From NCBI GenBank assembly GCA_004211235.1, contig SEEY01000056.1, forward strand, positions 1-11,996: a DNA stretch of 11,996 nucleotides. Direction: 5' to 3'. Positions 5,190-11,381 of this stretch are shown piece by piece. Source of the DNA: Rubrivivax sp. (lineage in GTDB: Bacteria > Pseudomonadota > Gammaproteobacteria > Burkholderiales > Burkholderiaceae). The notes under the pieces were generated by a model. It was given only the letters and a program-made list of their open reading frames with translations, searched no databases and was not told the origin of the DNA. The translations under genes and the position numbers were made by a program. Position 1 is the first letter of the stretch; every line of letters starts with the position of its first letter.

Positions 5190-7024
5190 TACCAGACCGC
5201 CTGGATGGCTGCCGCCAGGTAGTTGCCGTAGTACAGGTGCTTGCCTGGGCCCGGGTGCACGTAGCGGGGCGCTTCCGATGCAATCCAGTTCGCCGTGTCG
5301 GCCACTTGGTTGTTGTAGGTGATCTGTTCGGATGCACCATAAAACGGATACGACAAGTCAATGAAAGCGGCGTTGGTGGACGCCGCAGCGACTGCCTTAT
5401 AGACGTTGATGATGTCTCGCTGGGTGTAGGGAGTCACTGTCGGGGTAGTGATTGCTGGCGTGTCCGGCGAACGAAGATTCCCGCAAACCAGCAGGACTTG
5501 CAGGCCGCGCGCAGCTAGCCCATTCACATAGTTTGTAAGGTGCCGCTGATGGTCAGCAAGAGACCATCCGTAGTTGTAGGCCCCTACGTTGTTGGAGTAC
5601 GCCAGGATGTCGTTGATGTCGGAGCCCGCGATAACACCAGCCAGACCTGGACGAATGGTCAGGCTGTCCAACGTCGATGCTCGAAAGGCCGCGCCAGATG
5701 CTCCGATCCAGCCCGTATAGCTGGACGGCTGCGTATCCGTGTTGTCGAGTCCGCCGCCCGCCAGGAGATAAGAGATGGAGCCAGATTGAGAAAGGCGATG
5801 CACCGTCAGGCCCGCAGTTGCAGCGTACTGCTGGTCCACGCCCCACACGTACCAAGTACCTCCGGCTCCAGATTGCCCCAGCAAGGTCACCGTGGTTGTG
5901 CCAGCAAGCGGGAGCGTGATGGTCGTCTCGTACCAGTGGAACGTGGTGCCGGCGATAGGGTTTGAAGTTGTGGTGGGCAACGCCGTCGCGGCCAGGGTGT
6001 TCGACCCCGACAGGGAGTAACGCGGAATGATTCCGACGGCCGCCGCAATGCCATAGATGCGAACGACCTGATTTGTGCCGGCGCTGGTTACATCGAAAGC
6101 AATCGAGCGACTGGACGCAGCCGTGAGTCCGACAACCTGACCAGCGACGCCGGCTAGGCCCTGGCCGGCCCCGCCCAATACAGCGCCGTTGGCGAGAGTG
6201 AAATAGCTGTTTCCGACGACCGGGCCGGCCCCGCTCACAGTTTCAATACCTGGCAAAAACGCGCCAGAGCGGGCCGCGTTGATGGCAGCACTGAATTTAG
6301 CGGGCAGAGAAAGGGTTTGATACTCCGGGTGCCAGAGGTTATCGATGGAGCCGTTAGAGCCCGCACCAAAGTCAATCGACATACCGTGCCAGCCAATCGC
6401 AACTCGCTGGGAGTTGCTGAATTTCATGGCGGCCAGCATCGATGCAATCTTTGACGCGCCCTCGATGGCGCCTGCGTAGACGGCTGTTCCGGGCACCGCA
6501 CCAGACGCGAAGGCCCTGTAGCCCAAGCCTGCCGGGGCGAAGGACAAGAGCCGGCCGGCATCGGCAGCCTGCACCGTGTAGGTGGGCGCGACCGCGCCGC
6601 TGATGAGCACGCCATCCGAATACCACTGGCCCGACGTGATCTGCCAACCTGCTGATGGGGCAGCGGTAAGCACGTTGCCAACGGCGGGCGTGCCGGTGAT
6701 GGTCCACGGATTCCCGCCTCCTGACACCGCACCAAGAGATGAGCCGCCGGCATACAGCAGTCCAGAGGCGGGGTCCTCCGTAACGTCCAGCGACGCATCA
6801 GGGACATCAAACGACACAGCGCCAGCCGTGCAGGTCACCGTGAGCGTCTTGGTGCCTGGGTAGGGGCCGAAGTACTGCGTGGCACCGGTGACAGTTGCCG
6901 ACGGGTTCATGTCGGACAGATGCACGACCGTCGCCGACGACCCCGCAGGAGCGGTGACAACAAGGGCGTCGCCCACAGGCACGCGAATGCGGACGGCGCG
7001 GTCGCCGAGACGAAGAGTGGGCAT
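5189..7024 (-). CDS. SGNH-hydrolase-like virion protein with Ig-like domain
   Basis: The 611-residue protein probably sits on the particle and may remove acetyl or acyl groups from host surface polysaccharide. In order: a beta-rich N-terminal domain (about 1-85, similar in style to small phage decoration proteins); an Ig-like repeat (about 105-180, with WYSDGVLISGAVAPTYTVQAADAG); then an SGNH-like region from about 200 to the end. Block I is GWHGMSID with Ser216; GSDIND (467-472) gives the Gly/Asn oxyanion pair; VHPGPGKH (589-596) is the His block. The Asp usually three residues before that His is Arg587, so activity is uncertain. Residues ~300-400 form a beta-rich insertion (jelly-roll-like by appearance only). 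It lies in the head region, not with tail fibre genes. Its 3' part is less GC-rich than neighbouring genes. The start is ATG 7024 with GAAAG upstream. Confidence 0.78.
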   Translation of the reverse strand: MPTLRLGDRAVRIRVPVGDALVVTAPAGSSATVVHLSDMNPSATVTGATQYFGPYPGTKTLTVTCTAGAVSFDVPDASLDVTEDPASGLLYAGGSSLGAVSGGGNPWTITGTPAVGNVLTAAPSAGWQITSGQWYSDGVLISGAVAPTYTVQAADAGRLLSFAPAGLGYRAFASGAVPGTAVYAGAIEGASKIASMLAAMKFSNSQRVAIGWHGMSIDFGAGSNGSIDNLWHPEYQTLSLPAKFSAAINAARSGAFLPGIETVSGAGPVVGNSYFTLANGAVLGGAGQGLAGVAGQVVGLTAASSRSIAFDVTSAGTNQVVRIYGIAAAVGIIPRYSLSGSNTLAATALPTTTSNPIAGTTFHWYETTITLPLAGTTTVTLLGQSGAGGTWYVWGVDQQYAATAGLTVHRLSQSGSISYLLAGGGLDNTDTQPSSYTGWIGASGAAFRASTLDSLTIRPGLAGVIAGSDINDILAYSNNVGAYNYGWSLADHQRHLTNYVNGLAARGLQVLLVCGNLRSPDTPAITTPTVTPYTQRDIINVYKAVAAASTNAAFIDLSYPFYGASEQITYNNQVADTANWIASEAPRYVHPGPGKHLYYGNYLAAAIQAVW

Positions 7025-7074
7025 GGCGGTCTTTCGGTGTTTGGTTCAGCAGGCCGCCGGGCGCGGCCTCGGGA

Positions 7075-7326
7075 TCAGGCGTTGGCTTCGAGCAGCGCGA
7101 CGAGGTCGGCCTTCTTGGCGCCCTCGGGGATCTCGATGCCCTTGGCGGCCAGTTGCTCGCGCAGCTCGGCGACGGTGGCCTTCTTGGCGCCCTCGGGGTC
7201 GGCGTCATCGGCCGGCTGCTCGCGGGCCTCGCATTCGCGCCAGCCCAGCTCGCGGTGAGCGGCCAACGTGGTGGGGTGCACTTCGAGGTATTCGTCGCCC
7301 TTGGCGACAGGAATCAGGAGGCTCAT
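7075..7326 (-). CDS. Small phage protein with HeH/LEM-like C-terminal helices
   Basis: The product is about 83 residues from ATG 7326. Its N-terminal part (SLLIPVAKGDEYLEVHPTTLAAHRELGW) resembles short proteins found after phage capsid genes. Its C-terminus (ATVAELREQLAAKGIEIPEGAKKADLVALLEA) fits the HeH/LEM/SAP-like helix-extension-helix fold, often linked to DNA or protein binding. PEGAKKA occurs twice, 23 residues apart, encoded by a perfect 22-base direct repeat. I prefer ATG 7326, preceded by GGGGA, over the upstream in-frame TTG at 7338. It lies between capsid and the SGNH protein, just after a terminator, so it may be a capsid accessory protein. The exact function is unknown. Confidence 0.75.
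   Translation of the reverse strand: MSLLIPVAKGDEYLEVHPTTLAAHRELGWRECEAREQPADDADPEGAKKATVAELREQLAAKGIEIPEGAKKADLVALLEANA
7108..7198. repeat. Perfect 22-bp direct repeat inside the HeH/LEM-like gene
   Basis: The 22-base unit that starts GGCCTTCTTGGCGCC occurs at 7108-7129 and again at 7177-7198, 69 bases apart (23 codons, in frame). Each copy encodes PEGAKKA on the minus strand. Identical synonymous positions suggest a recent duplication or gene conversion and a site where slippage could change the linker length. Confidence 0.85.
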
Positions 7327-7340
7327 GGGGTTCCCCAATG

Positions 7341-7371
7341 AAAAAGGCCCGAGCGCTTGGCCCGGGCCTTT
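7341..7371 (-). terminator. Rho-independent terminator after the major capsid gene
   Basis: On the minus strand a perfect 9-bp stem (AAAGGCCCG at 7371-7363, CGGGCCTTT at 7351-7343, 11-nt loop) runs into TTTTT. It lies 20 nt after the capsid stop and 14 nt before the HeH/LEM-like start. It is one of the clearest terminators in the window. Confidence 0.85.
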
Positions 7372-7390
7372 GGTTGCGAACGCTGGGCGA

Positions 7391-8638
7391 TCAGCCCATC
7401 ACGAGGGCGACGTGCTCGCCCTGGACGACCTTGAAGCCGCCGGCCAGGTGCAGTTCCCAGGTCGACATGCCGTAGCCGGCGATCTCGACCAGCAGGTAGG
7501 TCATGCCCTGCATGTCGCTGATCAGCGTCGACTGGATCGTCGGGTTCGGCGTGAACTTCGGCGGACGCATGATGCCGACGACGGCGTTGCGCTCGAAGGC
7601 CAGGTTCGGCGCGTAGTTGTTGCCGATGGTCATCGCGTTGGCGGTTGCGATGGTGACGCGCGCGCCGGGGCGACCCAGCGAGATCGTGCCCGGAGCGGCG
7701 ACGCCCGTGTTGATCACGTACTTGTTGGCGGAGTCCGCCGCGAAGGTGACGATATCGCCGGGCAGCACGGTGCCGGTGCCGGTCACCAGGGCGATGTCGC
7801 GCACGCCCGCAGCCGTCGAGCCCGAGGTCACGTAGCTTGCGCCGGTGCCCTTGGTGTGCGTCGAGATGCCGGCCGACTCGCGGATCTGGAAGCCGAACTG
7901 GCGCAGCAGGGTGCCGGAGCGGCGCTCTTCATCGCTGCCCGCCTGGTAGGCCTGCTGGATGATGCCGAGCTTGCGAGCAGCGGTGCCGGCAGTGGAGTCG
8001 ATGCACAGCTGCAGGTCAGCAAGCGGCGCGCCGTTGTCCATCAGCACCTTGCGCACGTCCGCGATGATGTTGATGTCGCTGGCGAACGGATTGGTACCGG
8101 CAGTGCCGACGGCGCGGGAAGCGCCGACCTTGATGGCGGTGCAGGCCTGCAGCTCGGCGTAGTTGCGCAGCGTGCGCATGCCTTGCGCGATCATCTGACG
8201 CACCCACTCGCGATCGTTATCGCCGTTCTGCAGCGACAGCAGCTGCTCGCCGGTCATGTTCCAGCTGACCTTCTTCGAGAAGGTGATCTGGACTGGCACG
8301 CCGACGGGGGTCGCGTCGTCGCCGGCGGTGGGCGTCATGGCCGGCGTGAAGTCGCTGATCGCGCGCGTCGGCGCGACTGGGACGGTGACCGTATCGCCGA
8401 TGGCGACGCTCTTGTCGTCGAAGCTGGCGGCGATGGCGGAGATGACGCCGAAGGGCTCAGCCGACACCTCTTGCGCAGCGCTGAACAGCGTCGGCTGCAG
8501 GGCGGTGAAGACGTTGGCGCCGAGGACCAGGCCGTTGCCGACGGCCACGGACGCTAGACCCTTGGCGAAGGCGCTGGCCGAAGACAGGAGAGCGACGGTC
8601 GCGACAGCGAGCGCCAGGCGGGTGCGAGTGGGCTTCAT
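7391..8638 (-). CDS. Major capsid protein (P22-coat-like HK97 fold) with signal-like leader
   Basis: The 415-residue product forms the head shell. From about residue 41 (ANVFTALQPTLFSAAQEVSAEPFG) it reads like the start of P22-coat-type proteins. Residues 118-175 (ITFSKKVSWNMTGEQLLSL, then an Arg/Gln-rich helix) and the beta insert at ~285-330 (TGTGTVLPGDIVTFAADSANKYVINTG) match the inserted I-domain arrangement of that family. The first 40 residues are unusual: MKPTRTR, hydrophobic LALAVATVALL, then SSASAFA|KG, a near-perfect Sec signal with an AxA cleavage site. ATG 8638 has AAAGG 10 nt upstream. GTG at 8548 (residue 31), with AAGGG 10 nt upstream, could start a leaderless form. Scaffold precedes it and a terminator follows. 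Expect it to be among the most abundant virion proteins. Confidence 0.92.
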   Translation of the reverse strand: MKPTRTRLALAVATVALLSSASAFAKGLASVAVGNGLVLGANVFTALQPTLFSAAQEVSAEPFGVISAIAASFDDKSVAIGDTVTVPVAPTRAISDFTPAMTPTAGDDATPVGVPVQITFSKKVSWNMTGEQLLSLQNGDNDREWVRQMIAQGMRTLRNYAELQACTAIKVGASRAVGTAGTNPFASDINIIADVRKVLMDNGAPLADLQLCIDSTAGTAARKLGIIQQAYQAGSDEERRSGTLLRQFGFQIRESAGISTHTKGTGASYVTSGSTAAGVRDIALVTGTGTVLPGDIVTFAADSANKYVINTGVAAPGTISLGRPGARVTIATANAMTIGNNYAPNLAFERNAVVGIMRPPKFTPNPTIQSTLISDMQGMTYLLVEIAGYGMSTWELHLAGGFKVVQGEHVALVMG

Positions 8639-8668
8639 GGGTGAAATACCTTTCAGGTGATTGGTGGC

Positions 8669-9490
8669 TCAGTCGGTGACGACATAGCCTTCAGCCATCT
8701 TCTTGGCGCGGTCCTTGGGACCCAGCGCGTCGAAGGCGGCCTGCTTGATGGTTTTGCTGCCGCCACCTCCGCCACCCTGCTGGGAGCCACCGCCGGTGGT
8801 ACCTGTGGGTTCGAAAGCGCGGCCATAGACGTCGGACTGGCGCATCTCGCCGACCAGATCCGCGATGGACAGAAACTCGCCCTTGCCGTTGACACGCGGG
8901 TTGCCCGCGGCGTCCACGACCTGGACCTTGAAGTCGCCGCCGTCCTCGATCACACGCACGGAGGCGCGGACATGAGGCAGCAGGAGCGCGGGAACGCCCT
9001 TGGCCGCCGCAATCGCTGCGGTGGCATCGGCATCGATCAGCCGGCGCTCCAGGCTCGTGGTGAGCGTCTTGATTCGCTCATCCTTCTTGCCCAGCTCGAC
9101 GGTGTGCTGCTCGGTCATCTGCAGCTTCAGCTTGTCCCACTCGCCGCCCTTGGTGAGCTTGTCGCGCTCGGCCTGGGCCGCCGACTCGACCAGCGCCTGG
9201 ATTTCCTCGGGCGTCTTGCCCAGGGCCTTCCACGCGGCGACCTGTTGGGTGGCGGTCTTGGCGTTGTTGCGCTCGGCTTGGAGCGCGGACTTCAGGCCGA
9301 CGGGGTCTTCGTAGCCGTCCACGTCGAGCACGAACTTCCCGTTCGACTCCTTGTAGAGGGGGCGTTGAGCCTCGGCGATGCCGTCGAGCGAGTCGACGGT
9401 GAAGGCCAGACCACCGTGAAGCAGTCCAGCGCGGGCGATGTGGGTAAGGGCGAAGCGGCGCAGACGCGCCTTCAGGTTACGGGGTTGCAT
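8669..9490 (-). CDS. Capsid scaffolding protein (DUF6651-like)
   Basis: The 273-residue protein should guide coat assembly and then leave the prohead. From ~29 (AFTVDSLDGIAEAQRPLYKE) it shows the pattern of siphovirus scaffold proteins: GKFVLDVDGYEDPVGLKSAL, a long charged coiled-coil (about 70-155), a compact beta region (VRVIEDGGDFKVQVVDAAG), a Gly/Ser/Gln-rich linker (about 228-247, containing six Gly in a row) and a basic C-terminal helix (FDALGPKDRAKKMAEGYVV), which in such proteins binds the coat. The N-terminal 28 residues are a basic, amphipathic extension (RNLKARLRRFALTHIARAG). ATG 9490 has GAGAGG five bases upstream. It ends 30 nt before the capsid start. No protease domain is fused to it. 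Confidence 0.88.
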   Translation of the reverse strand: MQPRNLKARLRRFALTHIARAGLLHGGLAFTVDSLDGIAEAQRPLYKESNGKFVLDVDGYEDPVGLKSALQAERNNAKTATQQVAAWKALGKTPEEIQALVESAAQAERDKLTKGGEWDKLKLQMTEQHTVELGKKDERIKTLTTSLERRLIDADATAAIAAAKGVPALLLPHVRASVRVIEDGGDFKVQVVDAAGNPRVNGKGEFLSIADLVGEMRQSDVYGRAFEPTGTTGGGSQQGGGGGGSKTIKQAAFDALGPKDRAKKMAEGYVVTD

Positions 9491-9514
9491 GCCATCCTCT
9501 CGATGGTGTTGAGA

Positions 9515-9531
9515 TGCCGAATCGCTCGGCA
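9515..9531. repeat. Short inverted repeat in the gap before the scaffold gene
   Basis: TGCCGA and TCGGCA flank a 5-base spacer in the 77-nt gap between metallopeptidase and scaffold. There is no U tract on either strand, so it is not a terminator. It could be a small RNA hairpin in the scaffold leader or a chance palindrome. Confidence 0.35.
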
Positions 9532-9567
9532 GGTGTGCGGCTCGGCGTCGCGCCGGGCAGCGGTGAC

Positions 9568-9972
9568 TCAGCGCGGGTCTAGGCGACTCGCGCGGTAGAG
9601 GTCGAAGGCGTCGCCACTGAGCTTGCGCAGGGCGCTGGCCAGGGCGACGGCGTGGCCGCGGTCAGCGGCGTACTGGTCGGCCTCGATCTCCTGGAGCATG
9701 GCCATCTTGGGCGAGCGGCGCAGGAAGATGCAGGCGCGGCAGAGGTTCTTCAGCGCGTGCTCGTGGGCGATGTGCCCCTCTTCGTGGGCCATGAGCGCGG
9801 CGAGCTCGGCCTCGGTGACCATCTCGCGCACGGCATCGGGGATGCGGACCGTGAAGCCGTTCGTGACGACAGTGCGGTCGCCGACGAGGTAGGGCGAGGC
9901 GAACAGCAGCGCCACGTTGAACAGGCACCAGGCCATCCACGCGAAACCGACGAAGTAGGCGAGTTGGGCCAT
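9568..9972 (-). CDS. Membrane-anchored M48-like zinc metallopeptidase, minimal form
   Basis: The 134-residue protein has a single hydrophobic segment (about 4-28, AYFVGFAWMAWCLFNVALLF) and a gluzincin-type active site: HEEGH (63-67, zinc ligands His63 and His67, catalytic Glu64), continuing IAHEHALKN, and E95IEAD as the third ligand. This HExxH plus ExxAD pair is the M48 (HtpX/Ste24) signature, in a protein less than half the family's usual length, so it holds only the catalytic core. It sits between the zinc-ribbon and scaffold genes, where phages often encode a head-maturation protease, although those are normally serine proteases. The ATG at 9972 follows directly after a terminator U tract with no ribosome binding site, and the frame has no other start upstream. 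An irregular start or frameshift access is possible. Confidence 0.72.
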   Translation of the reverse strand: MAQLAYFVGFAWMAWCLFNVALLFASPYLVGDRTVVTNGFTVRIPDAVREMVTEAELAALMAHEEGHIAHEHALKNLCRACIFLRRSPKMAMLQEIEADQYAADRGHAVALASALRKLSGDAFDLYRASRLDPR

Positions 9973-9973
9973 G

Positions 9974-10004
9974 AAAAAAGCCGCCTCGGTTGCCCGGGCG
10001 GCTT
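9974..10004 (-). terminator. Hairpin terminator abutting the metallopeptidase start codon
   Basis: On the minus strand an 8-bp stem (AAGCCGCC at 10004-9997, GGCGGCTT at 9985-9978, 11-nt loop) leads into six Ts, one C, then the ATG of the next gene. It lies 17 nt after the zinc-ribbon stop. As RNA, the hairpin takes the place where a ribosome binding site should be. Confidence 0.8.
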
Positions 10005-10021
10005 CGGTGTGTGGTGAAGCG

Positions 10022-10264
10022 CTACAGCACTTCGATGCGCTGGCCCTGCATGAAGCAGGACAGGCAGATCTTGGTCTTCGTGCCGCGGCGGTGGCCGCCG
10101 GACTTGGTGACTTCCACGCCGGTGACCGTTTCGATCAGCTCCATGCCGGCGCAACGCGGGCACTTGAGCAGATAGGCGGGCGTCTCGGCGGCAATTCGTT
10201 TGCCGATGGCCTCGCGCACGGATGGCGCGGGCGGATCGGCGGGCGGGACGAGCTTCAAAACCAC
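10022..10264 (-). CDS. Small zinc-ribbon protein (two CxxC pairs)
   Basis: The 80-residue product has CPRC (Cys35, Cys38) and CLSC (Cys67, Cys70) 28 residues apart, a spacing that fits a zinc ribbon. Between them lie basic residues (KSGGHRRGTKTK) suited to nucleic acid binding. The N-terminus is proline-rich, then helical (SVREAIGKRIAAETPAYLL). It may be a regulator, or a structural accessory of the head genes. Mu Com is a comparable small zinc-finger protein, but I see no closer similarity. The start is GTG 10264 or TTG 10258, neither with a good ribosome binding site. It lies 7 nt after the minor head protein stop, so coupled translation is likely. Confidence 0.7.
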   Translation of the reverse strand: MVLKLVPPADPPAPSVREAIGKRIAAETPAYLLKCPRCAGMELIETVTGVEVTKSGGHRRGTKTKICLSCFMQGQRIEVL

Positions 10265-10271
10265 GGGCGGA

Positions 10272-11381
10272 CTATATGCCGGCCCGCTTGAAGGCGGCTG
10301 CGTTGCGTTCGCGCAGCTGGTCGAGCGTGAGCTGCACGCCCTTGTCGTTGGCGAACTTGTCCAGCGTCATGCCGCCGCGGCGCAGCAACGCGCCACGGGT
10401 TGGGCCGAGAACCTCGTCCTGCCGGGCCGCGCTCTGCTTGGCCAGCCAGCCGCCGTAGTCCAGTTCGGCCGGCACCTGGCCGTCCATGCTGGCACGTTCG
10501 GTCGCGCTGAGGTCCGGCCCGGCTAGGCCGCCGAGCTCTTCCCAGCTCTTCGTGATGGGCGCCGAGCAGCTGCGGCATTGCCAGTGCGCGCGGCCTGGGC
10601 CGGCCAGCCACGGCAGCGAGTGCCCGATGGGCTTGTGATCGCCAGGCGTGTACTGCTTGTGATCCCGCAGCCGGCAGATGCTCGACGTCCGCGAATCCAG
10701 GGTGGCGAGCCACTGCTCGGCCTTGATGAGATCGATGTTCGCCCGGTTGAACTGGTCGCGAGCGGTGCCGGCAACGTGGCTCACCGCGGTGCGCACGACC
10801 GCGGCAGCGTTGCGACGGTCGATCTCGATGATGCCGTCGCTGTAGCCCTTGGCGCGCGTGCCGCGAAGCTCGGTGACCATCTGCGCCGTCGTCTTGCCTT
10901 CCACGTAGCCCTGCCGCAGGTTGTCGCGGATGCGGGTCATCCTGTCGCCTTCGATGCTGGCGGCCCACTCTTTCAGCAGCCTGCCCTGCATGGGCCGGCT
11001 CATCGCCGCGGCGTAGACCTGATCCTGCGCCACGCTTGCGACGTTGAGCTGCACCGGCAGCACGGCGCGGAACAGTTCGGCGTGGTACTGCGCCTCCGTC
11101 CCGGCCAGGTCGCGCAGGTCTGCGGTGAGCGCTTCGCTGAACTGGGCGTAGACCTCGGCGTTGAGCCGGCGCACCGACTGCAGCAGCAGCTCGAGCCGCT
11201 GCACCGTGAAGCTCTCCGGGTCCAGCGTGCCCAATGCGATTTGCAGCTGCGTGAACAGCCGCGCGTCGGTCCTGGCCAGCAACGCCAGCAGGCGCCGGAC
11301 GACGCCGTTGCTGTACGCGTGAAGGTCTAGCGCGTGGTGGATGGCCTCATCAGCCAGCCGCTCATTGGCCGAGGTTGCCAT
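10272..11381 (-). CDS. Minor head protein (phage Mu gpF-like head morphogenesis domain)
   Basis: The 369-residue protein joins the head during assembly and is usually found in a few copies near the portal. Its N-terminal ~130 residues are helical (NERLADEAIHHALDLHAYSN, RLELLLQSVRRLNAEVYAQF). The conserved Mu F domain spans about 140-280: RMTRIRDNLRQGYVEGKTTA, RNAAAVVRTAVSHVAG, then LATLDSRTSSICR (225-237) and GPGRAHWQCRSC (261-272), with Cys236, Cys269 and Cys272 plus several His residues as a plausible metal site. The ATG at 11381 overlaps the portal stop by 20 nt and lacks a strong ribosome binding site, pointing to translational coupling. No ADP-ribosyltransferase or protease domain is fused to it, unlike some family members. 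Confidence 0.92.
   Translation of the reverse strand: MATSANERLADEAIHHALDLHAYSNGVVRRLLALLARTDARLFTQLQIALGTLDPESFTVQRLELLLQSVRRLNAEVYAQFSEALTADLRDLAGTEAQYHAELFRAVLPVQLNVASVAQDQVYAAAMSRPMQGRLLKEWAASIEGDRMTRIRDNLRQGYVEGKTTAQMVTELRGTRAKGYSDGIIEIDRRNAAAVVRTAVSHVAGTARDQFNRANIDLIKAEQWLATLDSRTSSICRLRDHKQYTPGDHKPIGHSLPWLAGPGRAHWQCRSCSAPITKSWEELGGLAGPDLSATERASMDGQVPAELDYGGWLAKQSAARQDEVLGPTRGALLRRGGMTLDKFANDKGVQLTLDQLRERNAAAFKRAGI

Noticed and set aside
7051..7069. Inverted repeat AGGCCGC / GCGGCCT before the SGNH gene
   Set aside because: The stem is perfect for 7 bp but no U tract follows on the minus strand, so I do not call a terminator.
7268..8557. 429-codon plus-strand open frame opposite the capsid gene
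   Set aside because: It covers the capsid gene on the other strand, starts inside the HeH/LEM-like gene and crosses a terminator. The sequence is Asp/Val/Arg/Gly-rich without family features.
8657..9598. 313-codon plus-strand open frame opposite the scaffold gene
   Set aside because: Shadow frame over a well-supported scaffold gene, with no motif and no operon context.
10022..10264. Firm naming of the zinc-ribbon protein as Mu Com
   Set aside because: Only the cysteine pairs and small size agree. Spacing, genomic position and the rest of the sequence do not support a specific assignment.
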